A stretch of 64,000 nucleotides of DNA from Agroathelia rolfsii (taxonomy: Eukaryota > Basidiomycota > Agaricomycetes > Amylocorticiales > Amylocorticiaceae): NCBI GenBank assembly GCA_018343915.1, contig JABRWF010000003.1:5022001-5086000 (forward strand), in the 5' to 3' direction. The notes beneath the pieces are model-generated. The model was not told the origin of the DNA. It worked only from the letters and a program-made list of their open reading frames with translations, and ran no database searches. Below are positions 46,682 through 58,586 of this stretch, in pieces (position 1 is the first letter of the stretch; each line of letters begins with the position of its first letter). Made by a program: the position numbers and the translations under genes.

Positions 46682-48527
46682 TATCCCAATGATTCATGAG
46701 GACATTTTGTCCCTTATCTGCTCTGTGCATGCTTCAAGTTTCAACTACACTCATGTTGTTGTATTTATCGATACCTACTACTACCTAGTACAGACTATAA
46801 ATATGATGCCTTGCAAGATTTTACGTGAAGTATTTGTTCTCTAGGGATCTTGTCGTAGGCCTTCTTTGTCTGACACCGTAGCCCCGTGATGTCTGCTTTC
46901 GTAATATCACAATCAAGAATATACAATCAGCGGCCCTTTCCGGGTCAATCTGTCATCCAGGACTTGGTGTTCTTACAGGTAGAGAACGAGTCTTGTTAAG
47001 GTATAATTAAGAAATCGACTAGTCCAATCAATTCTTTGTTTTCTCTAGTAGTGGGCCGTGCGTCCGGGCTTAGATTAATCAAGAAAAGTGCATGTGAACA
47101 TACAGCAAGGTAGAACTTCCGTAGAAGAAAGATCACATCAAGCACCTGATGAGCACTGGCAAAGATTCAATCAAACAGGTGGATGCGCAAAGGCAACGAA
47201 TTACATAACTCCACAGATCGCGGTAAGCCGGCACAGTCCGGATTTTCAAATGACAACCAGACTAATGGGAGGAAATATGAAAAAAAAGCATTGTTGTCTG
47301 AGCTCTCGGTAAGGATGGTAGGATTGAAAATTGTCACTGTGTATCGTATATAAACCATTACTTGACATTCAGATATAAATATAATTGCCAAATGATCAAC
47401 AAATTCAACATCCTTAATACTGCGGTTATCAAGTAAGTATAGCCGATCTATAAACCCGGTGGATCTACAAGAGGAAACCAGCGCAGTCCTAGACCAAACA
47501 AAAGGTGCAGAAGGTTTTTTTATTTTATTTTAAAAAAAAGGCAGCAAAGATCAGTGCATATAGAAGCTCAGAACGTCTCATATTTTTCACAGGTCAAGGC
47601 ATGAACAAGGCCAAAAAAAAGGTAGCCTCTGTGTTGACGAGTGGTAATAGGAGCGACCCTGATACGGTCTCATTTATAAATGCACCTATAAGAACGAAAG
47701 CTACCACTATCAGTACATGAGATACAGGTCCATGGACGATAGAAAATCGTCAGATTATGACAATTGGAGCAAGTCCTTTACGAGTAATCCGTTGAGCTGT
47801 TTAGTGACATTGCCACAGATGAAATGTGTGGCTTGATGAATGGATTGAATACGACCTAGATCGGAGATAAACGCCTTATCATCGTGACCGTCATAGAATG
47901 TTTAATGAAAATCACGACAATGTAAGGGAAACCAGAGATAGCTTTCCCAGACAAAATTGAAGTGAAATTCTCATCCTCGGAAAGAACCAAGGCTTACAGC
48001 TGATATAAGAACGAACCTAAATGTTTAATGGTGGCTGAACGTTGCATGAGGACTGTAAGCAATAAAAGGCATTCAAAAAGGGTTGAAAAATTTGTGATAT
48101 TTAAAAGCCCGGTCCTAGTAGGTATCGCGTCATACATCCGCATGAAAAAAGTTGGGCGCCTCGAGGTTGGGGCATTGTCTGTGAGCATAGGTCTATTTCC
48201 AAAGCACTTGACTCGGAAGCGTGAGCTCAGTGGAATCTAATCGTGTCCTAGCGTCTGGAGAAAAGAGGCTTGTTCCTCTCTCCATTATGTTCGGTATTGA
48301 TGTGAGGGCTCGTTATTTTCGCATGAACAACAAATCCACAACCTTGGACGACATGCATACACTGGTAAATTATCTCGGACGGATTGCATTTGCGGTACAC
48401 AAAGAATAGAGTGCATTGAGATGAGGCATGAAAATTTCCTTCCAGGGTCGCAAACACGCATGTGAGGCACACGCATTGCCCAGTTGGATGAGAGTGGTCG
48501 TGTCCAAGTTGTCTCCTCGGAACAAAG
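46682..48527. other. 1.85 kb intergenic region, nothing recognised
   Basis: It lies between tandem plus-strand genes. Base composition is AT-rich with A-tracts near 47281 and 47530. There are only short frames without codon structure or known motifs, and no terminal repeats indicating a mobile element were noticed. Confidence 0.45.
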
Positions 48528-51455
48528 ATGAGTGAGTGGAAGTGGAATGATATAAGCACGTGTTCTTCAGATGCGGGATTTTGCAGATGCTCCATGTTCT
48601 CTACCTTTGCTCACCACGCCGAGGACTCTCAGCCCAACGAGGCCTCCTTACCGAGGCGATCAGCATCCCATGTACCAGCTATACGCTCTATGACCAACTC
48701 GTCTCAACCGCCCCGTGGGCGTGGCGCATTCAACACCGGCCGTGGTCGCGGTCGCGGCGCTGCCGGCCCACCTCAGAGACCATCAAGCTGGAATGGTCGT
48801 GGTGGAAGGGCTCTACCGAGGTCTATATGGACACCCAATGCTTCTCTGCACACTGTGCCCGCTCTCTACTCCGGTCCTCGTGTCTCGACGTCAGCCCGCC
48901 CTGCTAAGAGGCAAAGGCATCCTATGTCGGGGCCGAACATTTCAGATGAAATTGATCATGCTCAACGCGTTATCCCCATAACCCATTCAATGCCACGGGC
49001 CGATTTTGCGTCTTGGATTAATCGACAAAGATCCCTTGCAGAGGATATGTACGGTGTTCGTGTTACAAGACATATCATTGCAAACAAAAAATTACATTTG
49101 TTTTGGCATGTTCCGGAGTCAGCAGAGTGTTCAGAACCACCTGATCAGGGTTAGTCTGAGTAAACAGCTCGTTTGGGCCACTCTCAATCAATACAGGGAC
49201 TCTGGCTCAGCAACCTGAACCGTCTACCAGTAGTTCTTCTGCTCCTCCTGTCCCCTATAAGAATCGCCACCACTTTAAGTTTTCCAGCAACGCTACAGCA
49301 ATCGAGCTGTATAATGGTGGTTTAGCTGCACCTCTGGAAGAACCCTCATACATCCATTATGATGACTCTGTCGGTTAGTCGCTACTCAATCATGTGGGCG
49401 CTTCTTGATGTATCGAAATGGACCTACAGTGAATACGCCCATTAAGCAAGAAGAGTCCGAAGCGCATTTGCCATTCGTCGAAGCCTACGATGACACTACT
49501 ACATGTCTTGCTTCTCCCGAAGCTACCGAGTTACTTAGTCACCAGCCTATTACCATTTATTCTGTAGGTCCTTATCGATCTGGTATACTGCACATATTAC
49601 CTACAAGACCTGATGACACGTTGTCGAGCGTCATGATCAAGCAAGAAACTCTGGATGAAGATATGCTCCCGAATTACGCTGATGTAACGCCTGACCCAGA
49701 CGACCAGGCTGCAGCCCTACCACCTTTACCGCTCAACTCTGGTACGCTCTCATCATCAGTGGATGCGTATGGTACATTTATTCAAACAAGCTTCATGATT
49801 GCTAGCAAGCTCAATATCTTCCTTTGACCTCCAGATACGAATGTTATTTTCCCTAGTACTTCCTCAAGACCCAACGTTACCCCAGTATCCCGGGGCAATC
49901 CCCATACTTCACAAGTATCCCTTCAAAGCATTTCCCCCAACACTCCCAATGCACAACCGACGCGTGCGCTTGATAAGACGAGTGTCGTGATTAAAGATAG
50001 CCGGCCCTTGGGTGAAATATCATTAGACCCTTCATCTGGTTTGGAATATCCTGGAGATTCCCTAGCGCCAGCAAGTCCTTCGTCAACCTCTAGTTTAGTC
50101 GACATAGCGTTGTCTAATTACACCATCATGAACGATCACCCTTCATCCGCCGAACCTATGCACATTACTATTTATGATCAAAACATCTTGTTCTCTAACA
50201 ACAGCCATAAATCACGATACATCCTCAAGATACCATATTCTGGTTCTCATGACATTTTATGTGTCTCTATGCACGGAGAACTCGACTCTTTCAATCGGAA
50301 AAGTCTCCAGTAAGCAGTTTAATAGCTCACACGTTTGCTTTTTTTTTTTTGAACTCTCTATACAGGAATTCAAATATATTCCCGTCTCCTGTTGGGCCGG
50401 CCAAAATCGATGCAGCCTGCCTTGCTTCTTGGTCCAATAAGAGTGTAGTCGTCCTTGGACGTGATTCCAATCCTGATGAGCTTTCTATTATATTGTGGGA
50501 TGATGGTCCAAGAGTGAGTGTTATCCAGATAGAAAGTTGGATCAAGGATTTACCCTAGACGAATCAGACCTGTAGACGTGTTTCTCTGCCAAGACCTTCC
50601 ACAGGGAAAAGAGGTATCAGTGCATTAACAGCTCTATCAACTTCCTCCAAGTTCGCCAGTGGTGGTTACGACCACGAAATTCGCCTTTGGTCGCTAAACA
50701 ACGATGATTTTACCGCTACCTCTTCTGAACGACTGAACATCAAGCACACATCACTTATTCAATCTCTCTTGCATATCGGAGACACAAGTTCCAAGTTGAT
50801 TTCTGCGGGGGCTGATCGGAACGTTCATTTGTATGATCTGTCGTCCGAACGGGTTGTTAATACACTCAAAGCTTCCAACTCGGTATATCATGTTCATGAG
50901 ACATCATCCTCTTTTTGCACATTACTTGAGGTGCGTTTTTTATTATTATTTAAAATCAATACTCCCTCTATTCGATAACTGACTATTAACATATGGCAGG
51001 TCGCACATCGAGAGCTACAGTACGAAGTACGGGATCATCGAACAACCCCTGAGCTTCCTGTGCAGAGGTTTGGTTACAACAGCGAGCAATTCGCGGGTCG
51101 ATTCATCCGGGGTACGATCCCTCTTCTTTACTTGAGAAAATACGTAAATCAAGCGATATTATCCGTAATTAAAACACAGGCGCTACCCATGACAATCTAT
51201 TCGCATGTGGAGACAGCAATGGTTATGTACGCCTTTGGGACTTTCGCAAACTTCCCAAACCTGTTAACATAGTACGCACTCATTCGGCAAACTGGTAAAT
51301 CAACATGATGACTGACAGCTGATCGCAAATAGTTATCCTGCCTTCCAGGACAGCGGATTGTGGATGTAGCATTTGTGGATTTCGAAATTATGATTTGCTC
51401 ACGAGACAGGCAACTAGCCTCGATTGATTATAGGAATGTTCTTGATTCTGTATAA
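48528..51455 (+). CDS. WD40-repeat protein with disordered RG-rich N-terminus
   Basis: Large protein of about 770-830 residues, with a disordered N-terminal half and WD40 repeats at the C-terminus. The likely start is the ATG at 48690 (MTNSSQPPRGRGAFN), directly before an RGG-like Arg/Gly-rich stretch; the same frame is open from 48528. The first half is rich in Ser, Pro, Glu and Thr. WD40-type units include KSVVVLGRDSNPDELSIILWD, KFASGGYDHEIRLWSL, KLISAGADRNVHLYDL and NLFACGDSNGYVRLWDF, each ending in a WD-like dipeptide. Several introns of 45-80 nt interrupt the region; one (50514-50558) is only 45 nt. Repeats KQEESE and KQETLDED in the linker match the sumoylation consensus. The partner and process are unknown. 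Confidence 0.78.
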
Positions 51456-52075
51456 ATGTAACCTTTTTTGCATATGTAAATTATCGTTATTCAGTTATAG
51501 CTAGTATGTAAAAACAGCCACGTAAACTATCCAAATGCCTAAGAAGGTGCATCTCAGCGGCTGCAACGTTGCTTGACGTCCCTTCCGAGTCGATCGGAAA
51601 TCCTGAGCTCTCCCGGGTCTTCGTCCGACGGTATGACCAATACTATGCAACTATCATCATGTCACAACGATCTAGCACTCTAAGAGAAGATGTCGACACT
51701 GCCTACCAGCTCCAATCTAGGGCTGCCATGATTGTGTGTCTCTTAAAATATCTCCAGGCCGCTTAGTTTCATTTCTGAATGACGGTGTTCCAACTTGGAC
51801 TTGCTGCGACATCATTCTTCAAACCTAGGGTGCTGCACAATACACTGTAGGAGGAGCAGCCGCTGCTACCATAGCGCATCACACTTGGCCTCTGTTCAGG
51901 TCTGCAATTCTGATACAAAAGTAAAAGTAATGAGTCAACAGGATTTCTGATTTGCAAACTACGGTTACGCTTGTGTATTACTACAGGAGACAGACGTTGG
52001 CTTTCAAGACATTCCTCGTGTCCATATGTGTGTAGTCCAAGCCCTCTCTCAGCCCTTTACAAAAAAAAAAGAATA
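51456..52075. other. Intergenic region after the WD40 gene
   Basis: A plus-strand frame of about 66 codons ends at 51766 but has no start codon in a good context and no splice partner that could be supported. Otherwise nothing is seen. The region probably holds the WD40 3' end and upstream DNA of the small gene at 52076. Confidence 0.4.
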
Positions 52076-52381
52076 ATGACTTCAAACCGATCCGTCAACT
52101 CGCCTCGGCATCCTGGAACTGTTCCAGCCACGGTCTTCGGTCTTGTCTTGAGCGCTGAAAATGCCCTGTTAACCTACGAGGCCGATAAACGTATAACAGA
52201 AAACACTATTCGAAAGCAGGCCAGACTGGACCTCGCCCGTCGAGGACTCGTGGCCACCGAGACAGAAATTAGGAAGTGGAGGGAAGAGCGAGAGGCTGCC
52301 AGTGCTGCCACCAATCTCAACTCGGCCAAGGAGAGCAGTAGTACCAGCAACTCGGGTTCAGAAACATCGTCATCTTCATAA
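52076..52381 (+). CDS. Small hypothetical protein, helical and Ser-tailed
   Basis: A single-exon frame of 101 residues beginning MTSNRSVNSPRHPGTV. The centre is predicted to be one long amphipathic helix rich in Ala, Arg and Glu (EADKRITENTIRKQARLDLA, then TEIRKWREEREAASAA), followed by a Ser/Thr-rich tail ending in SSSS. A small hydrophobic patch (VFGLVLSAENALL) precedes the helix. The sequence has coding-like amino acid composition, but no family is recognised, and upstream exons cannot be excluded. It converges on the 3' end of the C2-domain protein gene. Confidence 0.45.
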   Translation: MTSNRSVNSPRHPGTVPATVFGLVLSAENALLTYEADKRITENTIRKQARLDLARRGLVATETEIRKWREEREAASAATNLNSAKESSSTSNSGSETSSSS

Positions 52382-52647
52382 AGCTCCAAGCCAAATACAC
52401 CCTTAGATCATGAAAAAATTATATTATAAACTTTTAAAGAAGGATCATCGAACTTGGCCGACGGTATACACAACAGCGCATGGCACATTTGTTTGTACCA
52501 TCATTTCTTATACAAAAAAAAAATGAATGAGAAGACAAAAATATTGTATAGTCCATTCGTTAATTGTCATTATTATTGTCATTTGCACCAAGCGAGTTCA
52601 TCGTCAACCTACCACCGGTCTGGTTGGGGAAGTCAGGTGGTAGAAGG

Positions 52648-54963
52648 TTACCAGGCTGGTTGCATCTGATAACCACTGGCTGGCGGGGGTGGCGCTGACA
52701 TTGGAACTGGCGGGAGAGGGAGGGATGGGCGCTCACCATTGTGAGACTGTCTATGGGTAGGATGCAATGGGGGCGGGGGACCCGGGTAATATGGCTGTTG
52801 TTGCTGCGTTGGTATTGAGCTAGAAGGCGGCAAGTGCGGATCACGCTGCTGCGGTTGCGGCTGCAACGGAGGAGGTGGTGGCAAGTTGAGGGCTTGATGC
52901 TGTGAAGGATTGTATGCCACTGGGGGCTGTGGAAGGTTCGTATGATGAACAGGAGAATGCGAATGCGACCTTGCTCGATAGTTGGTTGGAGGGGACGGGA
53001 TCAGAGGAAGAGGAGGTCTTTGTTGTTGCTGTTGCTGTTGCTGTTCAGCCTCGTATGTGCTTTGAGGATAGGTGTCATGTCTGTGTGGGTTCGGAGGTGC
53101 CGGAGGGGGAGGGATTGAACTGTATGATTGCGACTCTTGTACCGGTGCCGGAGGCGGTTGCGGGTAACTGTGGGAAGGGGCTGCCATGGGCTGGGGTAAT
53201 GGCCGAGAACTTCCTGAGTTCGTCCCACTTGGGAGAGGTGGGGGTGGGGGTATGCGATCATAGGAAGAAGGAGTAGGAAGTGTGTTATATGAATATGATG
53301 TGTCGTATTGTTGATGAGAAACTGTGGGATATGTTTGAGTATGATTAGTCATAAGCATGGAGGAATAATCATGATAAGGCTGAGGCGGTGCCGATTGCGG
53401 GGGAAGAGGTGCAGGAGCAGGGGGTATAGTATTAGATTGAAATTGAGACGGTGGTGCAGATACGGATGGCGTGTAGGGCGGGTATTCATAATGCTGGGAG
53501 TATTGTGACGAATGGAAGCTTGAATCGGACGCCACAGGTGGGATGTAGCCTGAAGAAATTGACGCATCTATAGTTGATCCGTAGTGAGGATGGACAGAGG
53601 AGCTGTACGAGTGTGACATTGGGTAATGAGCAGAGGCCTGTGCATAAGCCGCAGCGTCCGTGGGGGGAGCATGCGCGTTAGTGAAACCCGAAGAGGCTGA
53701 TGACGAGATCGGAACAAATCCAGAAGAGCCCGGGGTGCTATATCTTGACCTAGCACGGGTGGTGGTCGATCGGCCCAATGGCTCGTACGGCACGTGGTAT
53801 GGCTGAGGTGAATAAGACTGAGAGCTATTGGGATCAACATAGCCCGGAACGTCATCATAAGCAGTCGACGGATATCCCCCCTGGGCATACATATGCGATG
53901 ACGAATTTGAGACGGAACCAGCAAGCCCAGACACGGATCTGGAGCCCATGTATCTCGTGGTTGATATCTAATAATTGTGAGCCAACTATGATGGGAGCAG
54001 GGTCAAAAAAACTTACGGTTGATGGCATGCTGGGATGGCCTGACATGCTCAGTTCGCCAAAATCGTCGGTTATATGATCAATTGCTGATTTAGTATTCTG
54101 GTGTTCATATGGAGGCACATAGAGTTCGGGAGCACGGGATCCAGAAGCCCTGAGGGAGGGCGGTAGGGCATCGCGCTTGATTTCGCCTATGCTAGAGTTA
54201 CTAGCTTGACGATTGAGATGCGAAGACTCATCCAGCGGCTTGAAAGTTCCGCTACCGCCGTAACTGGATAAATTATTCAAGGAATTTTTCTTGGATTTTT
54301 GCGGTGGTTTTTCCTAACACTACGTTTAGCGCTAATCTGAACAAGATATAAATGCAACATACGTTAGACCAGAAAGTAAGCTCAAGATAAACTTCTCCGC
54401 AGTATTTATCCTTGTACATGAGGGAGAACCACTCTGAAAGTAAATCATAAGTTACAAAAAACAAACCATTGAAATGAAGCAATGCACTCACCATCTGTCT
54501 CTCCCGTGGTTAGCACCTCCGTAAGATCGACGACTGTTTCACCGATTAGATCAGGTTCACGGGGATCATCTGCATAGCATGCCAGTCGAAGCGACTTTCC
54601 GCCCTTAACTACCCTATCCGCAGCAGTGAGGGTCTTTGGGGGCGGCGGGGGCGGTGCTCCATCGCCTCTCACCGTGCGTGCAAGCTCGTCCTCGACGTCC
54701 TCATAGACCGTGAAACGGATCTCTTCATCCCATTCTGGATGTTGACCACCACGCTTGATTGCCTTTGTACGCCGTTTTGTTGTGTTGAGGGTCACGGTAC
54801 AATACGGATCTTGTTTTCCTATGTGTCGTTTGTTTGGTAGGTTCCTCTATAAGGTTTTGGTGTGGTATTAAGCAAACAGCTACATTCGTTACAATAAGCA
54901 ACCACAAACAGCTTTCAAGATGACGACGATGAGCGTTCCAATCTCCCGGGGAGTAGCGGACAT
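52648..54963 (-). CDS. C2-domain protein with Pro-rich tail, Inn1/Fic1-like
   Basis: Resembles fungal ingression proteins Inn1 (budding yeast) and Fic1 (fission yeast), which link the actomyosin ring to the membrane during cytokinesis. Exons 54910-54963, 54492-54846, 54363-54433, 54017-54313 and 52648-53967 give 698 residues. The N-terminal C2 domain starts at EIGTLIVVILKARNLPNKR, with GKQDPYCTVTLNTTKRRTK, GGQHPEWDEEIRFTVYEDVE, DLIGETVVDLTEVL and DKYCGEVYLELTFW following in the expected order. The acidic calcium loops look incomplete, as in Inn1. The remaining 500 residues are Pro/Ser/Tyr/Gln-rich with many PPPP runs and a poly-Gln tract, a likely ligand for SH3 proteins. The assignment by architecture is fair; cytokinetic function is inferred. 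Confidence 0.85.
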
Positions 54964-55313
54964 TCCAGTTGCGGCGAGAGCTCTTTTCTCACACAGACGC
55001 GGGCTTATGACGACAAGTAAATAAGAAGAGAAAAGAACAAGGTGTTGGTAGGGTACAACAACTGTTTGGGACACGCAGTCAAACAAGAGAACTGGAGAAC
55101 CAGGCCCGAACTTGGCCATTATTGGCTGTTTCAGCCACTGGCGCCACAACGCGAGCGCTTACGTCATAAATACCCCACTCATGCATTTGTCGAGAACGTG
55201 TAATTTCGACATGTCCATCTATCACTAGTACGTACATCCTTGGTGACACGTTGTCCTATTATCGAAGAAGGAAACAAAACAGTCTTGTTCCTTTTCAACA
55301 CCCAGATTTTAGC
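54964..55313. other. Upstream region of the C2-domain gene, 3' flank of GH125
   Basis: These 350 bases hold the promoter of the C2-domain gene (-) and the left-hand limit of the GH125 gene (-). No coding exon or clear core promoter element was seen. Confidence 0.45.
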
Positions 55314-57899
55314 TCACGCCCCTGGAACGTAGGTCTCGTTCTTCTTGAAGATGAGACCTGGCTTCCTCTGCGCTAAATCTAACATCATCTCGGAGAAGTA
55401 ACTATTTGCCCAAGCGAACCAAGGCCGAGTATAGTCTGTCCATTCATAAATGGACTGCGATTCGTGAATTAGTCCTAGACCAACGGTGTTCTATCGATAG
55501 ATTTTTAGCATGATTAGCGTGGCGTTAGGTATTTTATGATTTACTAACGTTTGCAATAAGATAGAGCGAGTTCAAGATCTCATCGTCATCATCAGTGCCG
55601 AAGATGGCTGAGATCTGGGACATGGGCCTGTTAAAGAGAAGTAGCAAAATCTTAGAAAAGATCCCAAGATAGAGGATAAATTACATACCACGGGTGATAG
55701 TCGTCCACATGCGGGCCTCTGTACATCGTTGTAAATTAATGCTTCCGTGCACAACAAAAAGGATACCCTACCCAACACCACTGAAGTTCTTGCCGGCCGC
55801 ATAGTATGGATTAAGACGTGACAGCAGAAGCTTGCGGGTCGCCACGTAGTCGGGGTGAGATCTATTTAAGAAGCCTAGGTATGGAAGGGAGAGTAAGGAC
55901 TGGTGCATCATGAGCAATGGTGTTCAACTCTCGGTAAAAAATGTAGATATTTACTGGGACATTGGCGTCATCCATGACATAGCGTGATCCAAGGCCTGAT
56001 AAAGATGAGGCTATCAGCAAAACGCCGTTATTTTTCACAGCTCTTGACCTACCGTTTGTCTCATAAGCAAAGATATGATCTACGACCTGAAACAATGTGT
56101 AAGATATCAACATTTTGAGAATATATGCACTAGGAAACAACTTGCAGTAGTGTTCCAAATGGCTGCTGATATCCTCGTGCTCAGCTGCCTAGCCAACGTG
56201 CTGATATTTTTCGCCTTTCCCGCAGAATCCAATATATCAGCCAGGTTCGTCAGCTCAACGCTTAGCATCGCGTTAGCAGGTGTCAGGAAAGCTATGAGCG
56301 TGTGAGCAAAACCATATGATATAACATAACCGAAAGAAAGTGTCAACGCACAGAAAACACTGAGATCGTCAGAAGGTCTATGATGGGTGCCAACAAGCCC
56401 GGTATATCCCCTCGGCTCGCCATTGCCCTCGTTGTTCACGGGAGGTGAAAGAGAACCTGCCTCACCAGTCCAGTTGTAATAGCTAATCACGTTGAAGTCC
56501 GCATCAAATGTGGGAAGAGACTGCTCAGAGATGACGTTAAAGATTTGATCGATAGCGGCGAACCCTATATAAAAGTTATGCATAAGAATCCAAATAAAGC
56601 ACCAGGAACCACAGATGCTCACAGGAGTCGCTCATCATGGATGCATCCTTTGTCTCTTGGTAATATGACACCGATAGTTTGATGAATGCGCAAAGAGAGT
56701 CGAGCTCGTACTATGTTTCCGTGTTTTTACGTGGGTTATTTCATGGAGTACCGGAATTAGAAGCGCATATAATCACCTTGCACTCAAACACTGTTTGATT
56801 GTTTACTGGTCTGAAACGAATTCGATCAAAAAATCTTGGTACATGCCGCTGCCATGAACAAAATCCACTTACGGATTGACTGTGACGAGATAGGCATAGC
56901 TATTATACTCCGGCGCCAGACCACTCTCTGGAGGGGCTTGGAATGCGCCGCAGTAGGGATATTCAGAGACGTAGCGTGCTTCGTTATTGATGACTGCCTT
57001 GACCAAACTGGCTATTTTGGGGTCCAAGGAAATCAGGGGTCGATATTGGGCAAACTAGTCAGAGCCAATTAGTAGCTAAAATTAAATACAGAGGGAAATG
57101 ATATACCTGGTTTCCTGTATCACGAAGCCATTGTGCCCTAAAGACATATGCCCGAAACAAATTGAAATCTCAACATCAAAGACAGTGTTATATATATATA
57201 TATATATATATTCACGTTATATCCTATAATTTAGTAGAAAGCATTCCATAAGGAATCATGTCCAACTGATTATTGATAATACGAAACTCACTCCGGTGAT
57301 TATAAAGGCCAAATTCTCCGTCTACAAAATATACTCATGTAAGCCCGAGTGCATGAAACATACAATCAACTCACTGACCTCATTGTAATATCTGACCGTC
57401 GTATCTAGTCGTAATTACACAATTTCAGTCATGCACAAGAGATCCGGTCTCAGTACACTACGATTTACCAAGCGTATTCGGGAACGTATTTTCAAACAAA
57501 CGAGCCAAATCCGGATCCTTGATCCTCGATGTCATATTGGTGATAACATCCTATCAAGAACAGTTTTATCTTCAGTGGTCTGCAATACATCTCTTCGTGT
57601 GTATATATATAAAAGGAACATATACCTCGACAACAGAACTATTGAACGTGCGACATGCAGGGGCGGGCCGCATATAAGGTAACTGCAGGGGCCCCGAGGA
57701 TGGGTTACCTTGTGGGCTCTGTCATGGTGTGCGCGCGATAGGCTCAGTTCCCAGAAATAATACAAACATCAAATCCGAAAATAGAAAAGAGGGAGCAATT
57801 AATCACCTGGGCATAGGTTGTGTAATCTGGACACTGTGCGAGTGCTGCTTGTGCAGCGACTGCAGCAGACGTGAGCCACTTGAACACAGACCTTGTCAT
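55314..57899 (-). CDS. GH125 exo-alpha-1,6-mannosidase, secreted
   Basis: Glycoside hydrolase family 125 (metal-independent) enzyme, predicted to remove alpha-1,6-linked mannose. Eighteen exons keep phase and give 504 residues: 57807-57899, 57626-57718, 57469-57550, 57379-57404, 57292-57321, 57216-57223, 57107-57137, 56873-57054, 56777-56810, 56623-56710, 56352-56564, 56146-56291, 56053-56086, 55955-55995, 55772-55899, 55689-55718, 55549-55627, 55314-55490. A signal peptide (MTRSVFKWLTSAAVAAQAALA) is followed by RPAPACRTFNSSVVE. The conserved FIITGDITAQWLRDTGNQ motif is spread over exons 5-7, exon 6 being only 8 nt. Later blocks are THHRPSDD, YVMDDANVP and the C-terminal GLIHESQSIYEWTDYTRPWFAWANS. 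Intron 56087-56145 starts with GC. A role in mannan or glycoprotein turnover is inferred from the family. Confidence 0.9.
57189..57210. repeat. (TA)11 microsatellite inside a GH125 intron
   Basis: Eleven TA units in the 78-nt intron that separates the 8-nt exon from exon 7 of the GH125 gene. Its length could vary between strains and alter intron size. Confidence 0.9.
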
Positions 57900-58586
57900 A
57901 TCGAGGATAGATACTATAAGAGACCAAGCGAAGGGGAAGGGAGGGACAGAGACCAACAGCTCGAGCGTAACATGACCAACCTCGTCTTTAAGGAACGACT
58001 GCAACAGACTTCGCACCGAGGAAAGAGATCCCATGAGCTCACGGGGACACTGGGGCGATGAACCCAGTGGTTCCGAGGCAAGAATAGGACGGCAGAAGCG
58101 TCATACCATCCACGCGTTATATTCAACCCCGCCGCGTACGGCATCCTGCTGACCACTCTGTGCCCCGCTTGCGAGCAGCGATGCTGATGACTTGGAGATG
58201 CAGAAGGCAGGACCGGATACTGCAGGCATGGGCTCAGCATGCCCCGTGACCGCGAGTATGATGTAAGCCTAGCTTGGCACTGTCCGCTTTTCAAAATCAC
58301 ACATACATACGGGATACGACCAATGGTTGTGTATGATTGACGGAAATGTACGAAAAAAAAATGAAAAGAAAGAAAGAGGGGTATAGAAACGTTTTATAGC
58401 TCCTACAGTAACCATAGAAGAGAGAGAGAGAGGAAGCCTGATGAAAACGAGAGGAACATCGTATTGTACACATCACAGATGGAGAAACGTAACAGGCCTC
58501 ATCTGGCAGAGAAGTATGTATAGAGAAAGAGCTCCATGAAAAAAAAGAGGGATATAAGGAGAGGAAGGAAGAAAAATCAAAAACAC
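57900..58586. other. GH125 upstream region with a purine-rich tract
   Basis: The left half lies upstream of the GH125 start codon. 58340-58586 is purine-rich on the plus strand and directly follows the stop codon of the minus-strand disordered-protein gene, so it is C/U-rich in that transcript. No exon is supported. Confidence 0.5.

Noticed and set aside
51569..51766. Plus-strand frame of 66 codons after the WD40 gene
   Set aside because: It has no ATG at its beginning and no joinable upstream exon; an internal ATG leaves only about 35 residues.
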